A stretch of 44,506 nt of DNA from CAYJFX01 sp964370315. Its GTDB lineage: Bacteria > Spirochaetota > Spirochaetia > Treponematales > Treponemataceae. Below the pieces are notes generated by a model. That model ran no database searches. It was not told the DNA's origin and worked only from the letters and a program-made list of their open reading frames with translations. Positions 33,498 to 41,144 of this stretch are shown one piece after another. How positions within the stretch are numbered: position 1 is the first letter of the stretch; each line of letters opens with the position of its first letter. The position numbers and the translations under genes were made by a program. The DNA lies in assembly GCA_964370315.1 (NCBI GenBank), contig CAYJIS010000011.1, positions 1 through 44,506 on the forward strand. The letters are read 5' to 3'.

Positions 33498-34320
33498 GTC
33501 TTTCAGCTACAGAATTTGGCAGACTTCCATTAGTTACTGCCTCATATTCAATTAATTGTGGATACTCCGCTAAAACTCGTCCGAGTTGTGACAATCTTTC
33601 TAGTTCTAAATATGTTTCTGTTGCAAGAGTACTTTGTGATTCGGCAGCTTCAATAAGATTTTGTTGAATAGATTCTTGATATACAGTATATGTATTCTTT
33701 GCTAAATTATACATTGAAGTATCAGGTAATTTTATATTGTTTACAGTTAATGATGCAATTTCAAGGTCAGAATAATTAGTACGTACATCTATTCCTTCTA
33801 TTAGCTGAGAATTAGAATAACTAGCTTCAACAACAAAATCAGTATCTGTTAGTGACCTTTCTAAAATAAATTCAATTGTAGATCGAGCTATTGACTCTGC
33901 TTGCGTATTTAAATATTCATCAAGAATTTCCTGATCTGTGCCTCCCTTGGAATCAACAAAACGAGGCAAGGTTTCAGGTAATATATTTAGAACTACTTCA
34001 ACAGAAAAAGAATAGCTAAAATCAGGGGCGCCTTCTAACATATTACTATAAATATTTGCAGAGGGCAGAGAGCCTAAAATTTCTTTTGTATACGTTTTAG
34101 GTGTTGCAGAGAAAACATATAATTTTGAGTTAGTAGGAATCAATCGCTCCCATGCCCACGTAAAGTTGCCTTTAGAGATTACTTCGTTTTTAATACCACT
34201 CGTTTTTGAAATGAGAACCCCATATTTATCCACTGGAACAAAAAATTCAAGCCATCCCCACAACAAAGCAAACGATGCGAATACTGCGAGAATTATTAGT
34301 GATATTATAAACTTTTTCAT
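33487..34320 (-). CDS. SPFH/band-7-like membrane-anchored protein
   Basis: About 277 residues from the ATG at 34318-34320, which has AAGGAG 6 bases upstream; upstream in-frame codons lie in the promoter. One N-terminal helix (FIISLIILAVFASFALLWGW) is followed by VPVDKYGVLISKTSGI and GNFTWAWERLIPTNSKLYVF. This resembles the start of an SPFH (stomatin/prohibitin) domain. The C-terminal third is helical and Gln/Glu-rich, as in SPFH proteins. Family members form membrane rings that organise proteases or lipids. The assignment is by pattern only. Divergent from the next gene through overlapping promoters. Confidence 0.66.
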   Translation of the reverse strand: MKKFIISLIILAVFASFALLWGWLEFFVPVDKYGVLISKTSGIKNEVISKGNFTWAWERLIPTNSKLYVFSATPKTYTKEILGSLPSANIYSNMLEGAPDFSYSFSVEVVLNILPETLPRFVDSKGGTDQEILDEYLNTQAESIARSTIEFILERSLTDTDFVVEASYSNSQLIEGIDVRTNYSDLEIASLTVNNIKLPDTSMYNLAKNTYTVYQESIQQNLIEAAESQSTLATETYLELERLSQLGRVLAEYPQLIEYEAVTNGSLPNSVAERLNQ

Positions 34321-34329
34321 GAAAGCTCC

Positions 34330-34358
34330 TTGCAATTGATACGTATACATAGTAGTAT
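34330..34358 (+). promoter_or_regulatory. Promoter of the small membrane protein, overlapping the divergent one
   Basis: TTGCAA (34330-34335), 17 bases, TAGTAT (34353-34358). The predicted start near 34365 gives a leader of about 13 bases containing AGGA before the GTG. Confidence 0.68.
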
Positions 34359-34383
34359 ATAACGTAAATAGGAAATAGTGCAA
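34354..34383 (-). promoter_or_regulatory. Promoter of the SPFH-like gene, overlapping the divergent one
   Basis: The minus strand reads TTGCAC (34378-34383), 18 bases, TATACT (34354-34359). Its -10 coincides with the -10 of the plus-strand promoter, shifted by one base, and its -35 covers the GTG start of the plus-strand gene. Both promoters cannot be occupied at once. Confidence 0.68.
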
Positions 34384-34728
34384 GTGATTTCAAAAGAAAA
34401 TATCATAAAAAAAACACCGCTTTTTAAACTTACAAATAGGCTTGTTCTTTTTTTAATTGCCTTAATATTTCTTGTATTTATATTTTATGTAAGTGGAAAT
34501 TGGCAGAATTTTTTAGATAAAAATCAAATTTTACTTTTACAAGTCGTGAGTGTTTTATCTGTGCTATTAGTTTTTTTTGTAGTAGTAGGACTGGTAATGA
34601 TTGTACATCATTTAATGTATCGAAAAACAATTGCATACTTACGCTTTCTATTTATGTATATAGGTTATATTTTATTTGGGATTCTTATGTTTGCATTCTC
34701 TACGTTTATTAGTTTTTTTTCCCAATAA
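34378..34728 (+). CDS. Small membrane protein, three predicted helices
   Basis: A 116-residue protein with hydrophobic segments at about 21-41, 53-77 and 90-113 and a basic N-terminal tail (KENIIKKTPLFKLTNR). No domain recognised. The start is a GTG with AGGA 4 bases upstream; a second GTG two codons later is possible but poorly spaced. It has its own promoter and is followed after 46 bases by aroH. A link to the divergent SPFH-like protein, also membrane-bound, is plausible from the shared promoter region. Confidence 0.72.
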   Translation: MQVISKENIIKKTPLFKLTNRLVLFLIALIFLVFIFYVSGNWQNFLDKNQILLLQVVSVLSVLLVFFVVVGLVMIVHHLMYRKTIAYLRFLFMYIGYILFGILMFAFSTFISFFSQ

Positions 34729-34774
34729 GTTTTGTAACTATTTATAATTATCTTTGTTTATTATTAGGAGTATT

Positions 34775-35143
34775 ATGAGCAACAATCGTTTATACGGTAT
34801 TAGAGGTGCGTGGTGTACTAAAAATTCAGACTCTGCAATCAGGCAAGATGTCTCTACTATGATGAAAAACCTATTTAAAAAAAACAACTTAGAAGAAACA
34901 GATATTGTATCGGTACATTTTACAGTAACTCAAGATATCGATGTACTGAATCCAGCTGCAGCACTGCGAAAAGAAGGCATGTGTAAAAATACTGCGTTAT
35001 TTTGTTCACTTGAGCCAAATATGATAAACTCATTAAAACACACTGTGCGTGTGCTTGTTACTGCATATTTAAAACAGGAACCAGTACATATTTATGGTGG
35101 AGGAGCTGAGGTGTTGCGTCCAGATTTTGCACATAAGGACTAA
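34775..35143 (+). CDS. aroH: Chorismate mutase, AroH type
   Basis: A 122-residue monofunctional chorismate mutase making prephenate for Phe and Tyr synthesis. GIRGAWCTKN at the start, the active-site Arg in ALRKEGM (about residue 64), CSLEPNM and HIYGGGAEVLRPD at the end match the trimeric AroH fold of Bacillus, not the all-helical AroQ fold. The ATG at 34775 has AGGAG 4 bases upstream; an ATG seven codons earlier lacks one. It lies 5 bases before the glycogen-synthase-like gene. Confidence 0.9.
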   Translation: MSNNRLYGIRGAWCTKNSDSAIRQDVSTMMKNLFKKNNLEETDIVSVHFTVTQDIDVLNPAAALRKEGMCKNTALFCSLEPNMINSLKHTVRVLVTAYLKQEPVHIYGGGAEVLRPDFAHKD

Positions 35144-35148
35144 CGTTA

Positions 35149-36735
35149 ATGGCAAAGAAAAGAACATATTGGTTAGTTACTCGCGAATATTCAGGACTTG
35201 CTGAAGCTGGTGGCGTTAAAGACGTTGCAACTTCTATAGCACGTGAAGTTAACCATCTTGGCTACACAGTAACAGTTTTTATACCTCTTTACGGAAGCAC
35301 ATGCCTTGACAATGTAGTAAATTTTGACATCATTGAAAATCTAACTGCGGAAATCACTGTTGACTCTCGTGTATATAGACTTATGTATGCGCAAGGTTTT
35401 TATAATGGAATTAGAATTGTTTTTATCGTTAACTCAAGTTTTACTTCTAAAATGGGAGTATACACGTACACTAGACTAGAAGAAGCACTAAACAGCTCTT
35501 TTAAAAGTGGAGAAGGTCACAAAGATTCTCAGGTTTTAAATGTATTATTTCAAAGGGCTGTTTTACAATTTGGCCTTATTTCAAACGAAAAAGCTCAAAT
35601 AATTCATTGCCAAGATTCTCATAGTGCTTTAGTACCTTTTATCGCAAATGCACATAAAGAGTATCAAGAATACTACCAGGACAGCTCTTTTGTAATTACA
35701 ATTCATAATGCAGGAAATGCTTATAGAAGCCAACTTCCATCAATAAATAAAGCGAGCAAAATTCTAATGCTCCCCAATGAATGCTTTGAATTATCTTGCA
35801 TTGATGGTAGGCCCGAGCCTTTTTTACTTTCACAAGACTATGCATCTTATACTACTGTTTCTCCTTGGTATGCAAACGAAATCACAGATCCAAATTATAC
35901 ATGGGCTGATAGTATTTCAAAAGAATTTTTTAACAGAAAAATTTACATTACAGGCATTACAAACGGTATTTCATATGATCACTATAATCCTGAAAAAACT
36001 GACATATCAGAGTTACCATATTCATATAACCCCTTAAAAAGCGATCTTGAAGGAAAATATTATTGTAGGCAGTTTTTTTTAGAAAAATACAGCAAAGTAC
36101 ATGTATGCCCAGATGAAAAGAAAATTGATAGAATTATTCAACATGGAGTTATGCAACCTCATGATACAAATAACGACAATAGTAATCCTGTATATTTTTC
36201 ATTTCACGGGCGAATTGTACATCAAAAAGGAATTGATGTATTTGCAGAAGCCGCAAGCATTGTTTTAGAAAAATGTAGTAATGCACGATTTATAATAATA
36301 GGTCAGGGTGTAAAAGAATTAGAAAAAATTAATTCTGAAATGGCAAAAAAATACAAAGATAAGTTTATTTATTTTCAAGGATATGATAAGGCTTTGTCTC
36401 GTCTTTGTGTTGCCGTAAGTGACTTTCTTGTTCTTCCAAGTTTTTTTGAACCGTGTTGTCTTGAAGACTTTATTGCACAAATATACGGTACAATACCTGT
36501 AGCCCATGCTTGCGGAGGCTTAAATAAAATTATACATGAAAAAACAGGTTTTTTATATCACAAAAATGATCCACTAACACTTTCTAAACTCCTTATTGAA
36601 CTGATAGAACGAAAGCATAATACACCAGATTTTTTTAATCATATGATTTCATTTAGTGCAAAATATGTAAAAAAAGAGTATACATGGGAGAAAGTAATTT
36701 CAGAGCACTATATCCCACTGTTTAAAAAACTTTAA
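35149..36735 (+). CDS. GT5 family glycosyltransferase, glycogen/starch synthase-like
   Basis: A 528-residue GT-B glycosyltransferase, about 50 residues longer than usual GlgA. The C-terminal half has FHGRIVHQKGIDVFAEA, FFEPCCLEDF (the E-x7-E region) and GTIPVAHACGGLNKII, as in glycogen synthases. IIHCQDSHSALVPF and GITNGISYDHYNP are also GlgA-like. However, the N-terminal nucleotide-sugar loop KTGGL is EAGGV here (residues 19-23), so the conserved Lys that binds ADP-glucose is Glu. No other glycogen gene is adjacent. It may use a different donor or acceptor. Confidence 0.82.
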   Translation: MAKKRTYWLVTREYSGLAEAGGVKDVATSIAREVNHLGYTVTVFIPLYGSTCLDNVVNFDIIENLTAEITVDSRVYRLMYAQGFYNGIRIVFIVNSSFTSKMGVYTYTRLEEALNSSFKSGEGHKDSQVLNVLFQRAVLQFGLISNEKAQIIHCQDSHSALVPFIANAHKEYQEYYQDSSFVITIHNAGNAYRSQLPSINKASKILMLPNECFELSCIDGRPEPFLLSQDYASYTTVSPWYANEITDPNYTWADSISKEFFNRKIYITGITNGISYDHYNPEKTDISELPYSYNPLKSDLEGKYYCRQFFLEKYSKVHVCPDEKKIDRIIQHGVMQPHDTNNDNSNPVYFSFHGRIVHQKGIDVFAEAASIVLEKCSNARFIIIGQGVKELEKINSEMAKKYKDKFIYFQGYDKALSRLCVAVSDFLVLPSFFEPCCLEDFIAQIYGTIPVAHACGGLNKIIHEKTGFLYHKNDPLTLSKLLIELIERKHNTPDFFNHMISFSAKYVKKEYTWEKVISEHYIPLFKKL

Positions 36736-36783
36736 TTATTTTTAATTTATTTCAAATTTTTTAATTTATCCAAGTTTTTAGAC

Positions 36784-36812
36784 TTGACAAAATTCTAAGA
36801 ATTGTAAACAAT
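36784..36812 (+). promoter_or_regulatory. Promoter and candidate operator of the PTS-sulfatase operon
   Basis: TTGACA at 36784-36789 is a perfect -35, but the -10 at 17 bases is only AACAAT (36807-36812). The spacer is occupied by the perfect palindrome AATTCT-A-AGAATT (36791-36803), a likely repressor or activator site. The leader ends with AGGAGG. Confidence 0.5.
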
Positions 36813-36836
36813 AAAGTAAAACATTAGGAGGCATAA

Positions 36837-38138
36837 ATGAATGCAGTCATTGATTTTTTAGTAAGTGACTTTCTAACACAACCTGTTATTTTAATAGGTT
36901 TATTAATTTGTGTTGGATACATACTAAAAAGAGAAAAAGGTACTAAGGTTGTCACTGGGACAATTAGTGCGATGGTTGGTATCCAAATGGTTTTATTTGG
37001 AGGTGCTCAGTTTACAAATACTTTACGTCCAATAATCACAGCAGTAAGTGAAGCAACTGGTATACGTGGATATATTATGGATTCATACGCGATGAATGCA
37101 ACTACACAAGAAGCACTTGGTGATTTATTTGGATTAATGGGATATGTTTTTGTAATTGCATTTTTCGTTAACGTATTACTTGTTTATTTTGGAAAATATA
37201 CAAAAGCTAAAGGTGTTTTCTTAACCGGAAATGCAGGAACAGCTCATTCAAGAGCGATTTTATGGTTAATTATTTCTACATTTACAGTAAACAACGCTGT
37301 TGCAGTAGTTGTTTCAGGTATCTTAGTAGGTATTTATTGGTCATTTTCTACTACGTTAGCAGTAAAAGCGGTTGACAATGTTACTGGTGGAGCAGGTTTT
37401 ACAATTGGTCATAACCAACAAATAGGTATATGGTTCTTTGATAAAATTGCACATTTTTTTGGTAAAAAAGAACAAGACGCAGAAAACTTAAAACTTCCTT
37501 CATGGTTAAGTATATTTAATAATAACGTTGTATCTGTATGTATCGTTATTTGGATATTTGTTGGTGCATTTATGATTCCTCTCGGATATGACGGAATTGC
37601 TGCTTTAGCAAAAAATGAACACCCCTTAATCTATGTTTTTAAAGTTGGTATTAATTTTTCTATGAACATGGTAATACTGCTAACTGGTGTTAGAATGATG
37701 TGTGCAGAACTAACAGAATCATTTAAAGGAATTCAAGAAAAATTAGTTCCTAATGCTATTCCAGCAATTGACGTAGCAGCTCTTCTTCCATTCTCACCGA
37801 ATGCCGCTACACTCGGATTTATTTTTTGTACAGTTGGAACTATAATTTCTATTTTTATTTTAGTTGCAATTAAAAGCCCAATATTAGTACTTCCTGGTTT
37901 TATTCCGTTATTTTTCTCAGGTGGACCAATTGGGGTTGTTGCAAACAAACGTGGTGGTGTTAAAGCTGTTATCGTATGTTGTATACTACTCGGTATGATA
38001 CAGTCATTTGGTACTGTTTGGGCAATTAATCTAATGAATTATCCAAATGGTGTAGGTTGGTCTGGTATGTTTGACTTTTCAACATTCTGGCCTGCAGTTA
38101 CAGAACTTATGAGATTTATTAGTTCTCTTATAGGCTAA
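36837..38138 (+). CDS. ulaA: PTS transporter subunit IIC, ascorbate (UlaA/SgaT) family
   Basis: A 433-residue membrane protein with about ten helices. GTISAMVGIQMVLFGG, VTGGAGFTIGHNQQIGIWF and LKLPSWLSIFNNNVVS are typical of the AG family of PTS permeases, whose best-known member imports L-ascorbate as the 6-phosphate. AGGAGG precedes the ATG. It heads an operon with IIB, a sulfatase and IIA. None of the ascorbate breakdown genes (ulaDEF, ulaG) is present, so the sugar is probably a different, sulfated compound. The symbol refers to the family, not to a proven substrate. Confidence 0.9.
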   Translation: MNAVIDFLVSDFLTQPVILIGLLICVGYILKREKGTKVVTGTISAMVGIQMVLFGGAQFTNTLRPIITAVSEATGIRGYIMDSYAMNATTQEALGDLFGLMGYVFVIAFFVNVLLVYFGKYTKAKGVFLTGNAGTAHSRAILWLIISTFTVNNAVAVVVSGILVGIYWSFSTTLAVKAVDNVTGGAGFTIGHNQQIGIWFFDKIAHFFGKKEQDAENLKLPSWLSIFNNNVVSVCIVIWIFVGAFMIPLGYDGIAALAKNEHPLIYVFKVGINFSMNMVILLTGVRMMCAELTESFKGIQEKLVPNAIPAIDVAALLPFSPNAATLGFIFCTVGTIISIFILVAIKSPILVLPGFIPLFFSGGPIGVVANKRGGVKAVIVCCILLGMIQSFGTVWAINLMNYPNGVGWSGMFDFSTFWPAVTELMRFISSLIG

Positions 38139-38153
38139 ATAATAGGGGTTATT

Positions 38154-38465
38154 ATGAAAGACATTGTAAACATTTTATTTGTATGCGGATACGGACTTGG
38201 TAGCAGTGCCGTTGCAGAGATGTTAGTAAAAAAAGGACTTCAGGCAGAAAAAATTAACGCAAACCTAAAGCATACTGCACTAGGTGAAATGCAAAGTTTA
38301 ATTGACACAACAGATATTGTTATTATTTCCAAAAAACTTGCAGAAGGGCTTACTCTTCCTGAGGGAAAACATATGATTGAAATTGTTAATATTATGGATG
38401 GACCTGGAATAGCAAAACAAGTTGGAGAAGTTATAGACGTACACTTCCCTGAAGCTAGAGGGTAA
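38154..38465 (+). CDS. ulaB: PTS transporter subunit IIB, UlaB-like
   Basis: A 103-residue phosphocarrier. ILFVCGYGLGSSAV holds Cys11, which is phosphorylated by IIA and passes phosphate to the sugar entering through IIC. The GLGSS P-loop is the AG/lactose-type IIB fold. It follows the IIC gene by 15 bases and precedes the sulfatase start by 3. Cytoplasmic, bound to IIC. Confidence 0.92.
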   Translation: MKDIVNILFVCGYGLGSSAVAEMLVKKGLQAEKINANLKHTALGEMQSLIDTTDIVIISKKLAEGLTLPEGKHMIEIVNIMDGPGIAKQVGEVIDVHFPEARG

Positions 38466-38468
38466 TGC

Positions 38469-39947
38469 ATGAAAGCCATAATCGTTTTTTATGATAGCCT
38501 AAACAAACACTATTTACCTACATACAACCCAGATTGTGGCGTAATTGCACCGAATTTTGAGCGTTTAGCTCAGAATTCGGTAAAGTTTAACAATAGTTAT
38601 GTTGGTAGTATGCCTTGTATTCCTGCAAGGCGTGAGTTTCATACAGGAAGATATAACTTTTTGCATAGGGAATGGGGTCCTCTTGAAGTTTTTGATGATT
38701 CTATGCCAGAGCAATTAAAAAAAGCAGGTGTATATACTCACCTCATAAGTGACCACTTACATTATTGGGAAGACGGCGGTGCTAATTATCACACCAGATA
38801 TTCCTCATGGGAAATAGTACGTGGCCAAGAAGGAGATCACTGGAAGGCACATGTAAAGCGCCCAGATATTCCTGAAGTTGTTACGGTTCCTCAAAAACAT
38901 ATAGGTGAGGGTGAATCAGGTTTATGGAGATATGATTGGGTAAATCGTGAATACATAAAAGATGAACCAGATTTCCCGCAGTACAAGTGCTTTAAAAAAG
39001 CATGCGATTTTATTGAAAAAAATCATAGTGAAGATAACTGGCTTTTACACTTAGAAACATTTGATCCTCATGAACCTTTTTATGTGCCACAAAAATATCT
39101 TGACATGTATCCCGAAGATTATTCTGGAGCCCACTTTGACTGGCCTAGAGGTTCTGTTAAAGAAACTCAAGATGAAGTTAATCACTGTGTAAGAAATTAT
39201 AAAGCATTAGTTAGTATGTGTGATGAGCATCTTGGTAAAGTATTAGACATGATGGATAAGCATTCTATGTGGGAAGACACCATGCTGATAGTTGGAACAG
39301 ACCATGGCTTTCTATTGTCAGAGCATGGACATTGGGGTAAAAACCTAATGCCATATTATAATGAAGTTGCAAATACTCCATTATTTATTTGGGACCCTCG
39401 TTGTGCAATCAAAAATGATTCACGTGATTCATTAGTGCAGCTAATTGATTGGGTACCAACACTTTTAGAGTATTTTAACCAAGAAATCCCAAAAGATGTT
39501 ATGGGTAAATCATTGCAAAACACCATTAAAAATGATGAAAAAGTAAGAGATTATGCCCTTTATGGAGTTTTTTCTGGACACGTAAATATTACAGATGGAA
39601 AATATACGTACATGAGAGCAGCTTTACCAGAACGTGCAAATGAAATCTATAATTACACTTTAATGCCTCAATACATGAATAAGCGTTTTAGTATTAAAGA
39701 CATACAAGGCATGAGCTTAGCAGAACCTTTTTCATTCACAAAAGGTTGTAAAGTTATGAAGGTAAAGGGAAAAGAGAAGTATGAATTAACCTCATATGGA
39801 AATTTACTCTTTGATGTTGAAATGGATAAAAAGCAACAAAATCCATTAGACGACAATGAAATTGAAAATAGGATGATTAATGCCCTAAAAGGTAAGCTAA
39901 AAGAAGCAGATTGTCCGCAAGAACAATACGAACGTTTAGGATTATAA
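38469..39947 (+). CDS. Type I (formylglycine) sulfatase without signal peptide
   Basis: A 492-residue alkaline-phosphatase-superfamily sulfatase. The activation motif is C50-I-P-A-R54 followed by HTGR, so Cys50 must be oxidised to formylglycine by an anaerobic AnSME-type or FGE enzyme, not encoded here. Metal ligands appear near D9 and in GTDHGFLLSEHGHWGKN (about 278-294). There is no signal peptide: the N-terminus MKAIIVFYDSLN is directly a beta strand, so it acts in the cytoplasm on an already imported compound. It sits 3 bases after IIB and 2 bases before the IIA start. Confidence 0.93.
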   Translation: MKAIIVFYDSLNKHYLPTYNPDCGVIAPNFERLAQNSVKFNNSYVGSMPCIPARREFHTGRYNFLHREWGPLEVFDDSMPEQLKKAGVYTHLISDHLHYWEDGGANYHTRYSSWEIVRGQEGDHWKAHVKRPDIPEVVTVPQKHIGEGESGLWRYDWVNREYIKDEPDFPQYKCFKKACDFIEKNHSEDNWLLHLETFDPHEPFYVPQKYLDMYPEDYSGAHFDWPRGSVKETQDEVNHCVRNYKALVSMCDEHLGKVLDMMDKHSMWEDTMLIVGTDHGFLLSEHGHWGKNLMPYYNEVANTPLFIWDPRCAIKNDSRDSLVQLIDWVPTLLEYFNQEIPKDVMGKSLQNTIKNDEKVRDYALYGVFSGHVNITDGKYTYMRAALPERANEIYNYTLMPQYMNKRFSIKDIQGMSLAEPFSFTKGCKVMKVKGKEKYELTSYGNLLFDVEMDKKQQNPLDDNEIENRMINALKGKLKEADCPQEQYERLGL

Positions 39948-39949
39948 TT

Positions 39950-40378
39950 ATGAGCAATACTATTGAAAAAGAAAACATTTTACTGAAAGTAGAAACAAGT
40001 GACTGGGAAGATGCACTGAGAAAGTCTGGACAACTGCTTGTTGACACAGGCTATATTACATCAGCATATATCGAAGCAACAATAGAAAATGTAAAGGAAT
40101 TTGGCCCATATATAGTACTTGCCCCAGGAATAGCTCTTTCTCATTCAAAACCTGGTGACTATATTCTAAAAAATGGACTAAGTTTAATAACATTAGCAGA
40201 ACCTATTAATTTTAATAGTGATAATGATCCAGTTGAGATTGTTATAACACTTGCCGCAAGTGACGAAGAATCACATGTTGTAAAACTAACAACGTTATTT
40301 GAAATTTTATCAGATGAAGAAAAGTATAATATTATTGTTAATGCAACTTCAGCAGATGAAATATTAAATTTATTATAA
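39950..40378 (+). CDS. ulaC: PTS transporter subunit IIA, UlaC/mannitol-type
   Basis: A 142-residue PTS_EIIA_2 domain. H65 in VLAPGIALSHSKP is the phosphorylation site receiving phosphate from HPr. The start is the ATG at 39950, two bases after the sulfatase stop, with AGGA upstream; in-frame codons further back lie inside the sulfatase gene. It completes a IIC-IIB-IIA set with the sulfatase embedded. An A/T-rich hairpin overlaps its stop codon. Confidence 0.92.
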   Translation: MSNTIEKENILLKVETSDWEDALRKSGQLLVDTGYITSAYIEATIENVKEFGPYIVLAPGIALSHSKPGDYILKNGLSLITLAEPINFNSDNDPVEIVITLAASDEESHVVKLTTLFEILSDEEKYNIIVNATSADEILNLL

Positions 40379-40402
40379 AAAAAAGCAACTTTTTTATAAT
40401 AA
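40370..40402 (+). terminator. Terminator-like hairpin after the PTS operon
   Basis: Positions 40370-40382 and 40390-40402 form a perfect 13-bp A/T stem with a 7-base loop (AAGCAAC). The left arm includes the IIA stop codon. The stem has no G-C pair and the following AAGCTTATAAG is not a T tract, so its strength is doubtful. Confidence 0.5.
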
Positions 40403-40416
40403 AAGCTTATAAGCAC

Positions 40417-40445
40417 TTGACCTTTTTTTATGAATCGTGTAAGAT
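40417..40445 (+). promoter_or_regulatory. Promoter of the tRNA pair
   Basis: TTGACC (40417-40422), 17 bases, TAAGAT (40440-40445). The start would fall near 40452, a few bases before the mature 5' end of tRNA-Thr at 40458. Confidence 0.75.
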
Positions 40446-40457
40446 GTTTTAAGTTAC

Positions 40458-40531
40458 GCCAACTTAGCTCAGCTGGCCAGAGCACGTGATTTGTAATCTC
40501 GGGGTCCAGGGTTCGAATCCCTGAGTTGGCT
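40458..40531 (+). tRNA. tRNA-Thr (anticodon TGT)
   Basis: A 74-base cloverleaf with acceptor stem GCCAACT/AGTTGGC and discriminator T. The anticodon loop TTTGTAA gives TGT, reading ACA. The T arm contains GGTTCGAATCC. The anticodon stem has one T-T mismatch. CCA is not encoded. Confidence 0.95.
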
Positions 40532-40560
40532 TAAACTGACACTTTGTGTCGGCGTATTAC

Positions 40561-40642
40561 GGGGAGGTTCCCGAGTGGTCAAAGGGGGCAGACTGTAAAT
40601 CTGTTGGCTCCGCCTTCGAAGGTTCGAATCCTTCTCTCCCCA
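40561..40642 (+). tRNA. tRNA-Tyr (anticodon GTA)
   Basis: An 82-base class II tRNA with acceptor GGGGAGG/TCTCCCC and discriminator A. The anticodon loop CTGTAAA gives GTA, and the long variable arm is typical of bacterial tRNA-Tyr. CCA is not encoded. It follows tRNA-Thr by 29 bases that contain a small GACAC/GTGTC hairpin. Confidence 0.95.
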
Positions 40643-40679
40643 AAGAGGTATCGGGTAATTCTGATACCTCTTTTTTTTT
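40643..40679 (+). terminator. Rho-independent terminator of the tRNA operon
   Basis: AAGAGGTATC pairs with GATACCTCTT around a 10-base loop, followed by a run of T residues. It starts directly after the tRNA-Tyr discriminator base. Confidence 0.92.
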
Positions 40680-40691
40680 AAGGCAGGTGAA

Positions 40692-41144
40692 GTGTTTTAT
40701 TCTTCCGGTTTGCAATTTTCATGTAAGAGATGCTCACATTGTTGTCGCCACGAAAGTGGTTATGTTTACCTATCTAAAACTGATATTCAAAAATTATGTC
40801 GTTTTTTTTCAATGAATAAGAATGATTTTGTCTCAAAATATTGTAGGATTGTACCGTATCATGATGGTACGGAAGTATTCAGTTTACTTGAAAAGCCTAA
40901 CTATGACTGTATTTTTTGGGAGAATGGCTGTACACTTTACGGTGCTCGCCCAATTCAATGTTCTACATATCCCTTTTGGACATATATTTTAGATAACGAA
41001 GAACGATGGCAGCAAGAAGGTGAAAGCTGTCCGGGAATTAATTCTGGAAAGTTCTTGAAAAAAGATGAAATTTATGATATATTACATACATATATGAGAA
41101 ACAAACCTGTTGTCGTATCTGAACTAAATTCATGGGAGGATTAG
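40692..41144 (+). CDS. YkgJ-family cysteine-cluster protein
   Basis: A 150-residue protein with the N-terminal cluster C11-x2-C14-x2-C17-C18 and later cysteines in DCIFWENGCTLYGARPIQCSTYPFW and ESCPG. This is the CxxCxxCC pattern of the YkgJ/UPF0153 family, thought to chelate zinc or iron. No enzymatic function is established. The start is a GTG with AGGTGA upstream, 13 bases past the tRNA terminator. Its TAG directly precedes the GTG of the MBL-fold gene, so the two are cotranscribed. Confidence 0.87.
   Translation: MFYSSGLQFSCKRCSHCCRHESGYVYLSKTDIQKLCRFFSMNKNDFVSKYCRIVPYHDGTEVFSLLEKPNYDCIFWENGCTLYGARPIQCSTYPFWTYILDNEERWQQEGESCPGINSGKFLKKDEIYDILHTYMRNKPVVVSELNSWED

Noticed and set aside
40546..40815. 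Open frame of 89 codons across tRNA-Tyr and the start of the YkgJ-type gene
   Set aside because: It runs through a complete tRNA and a terminator and is out of frame with the YkgJ-type coding sequence.
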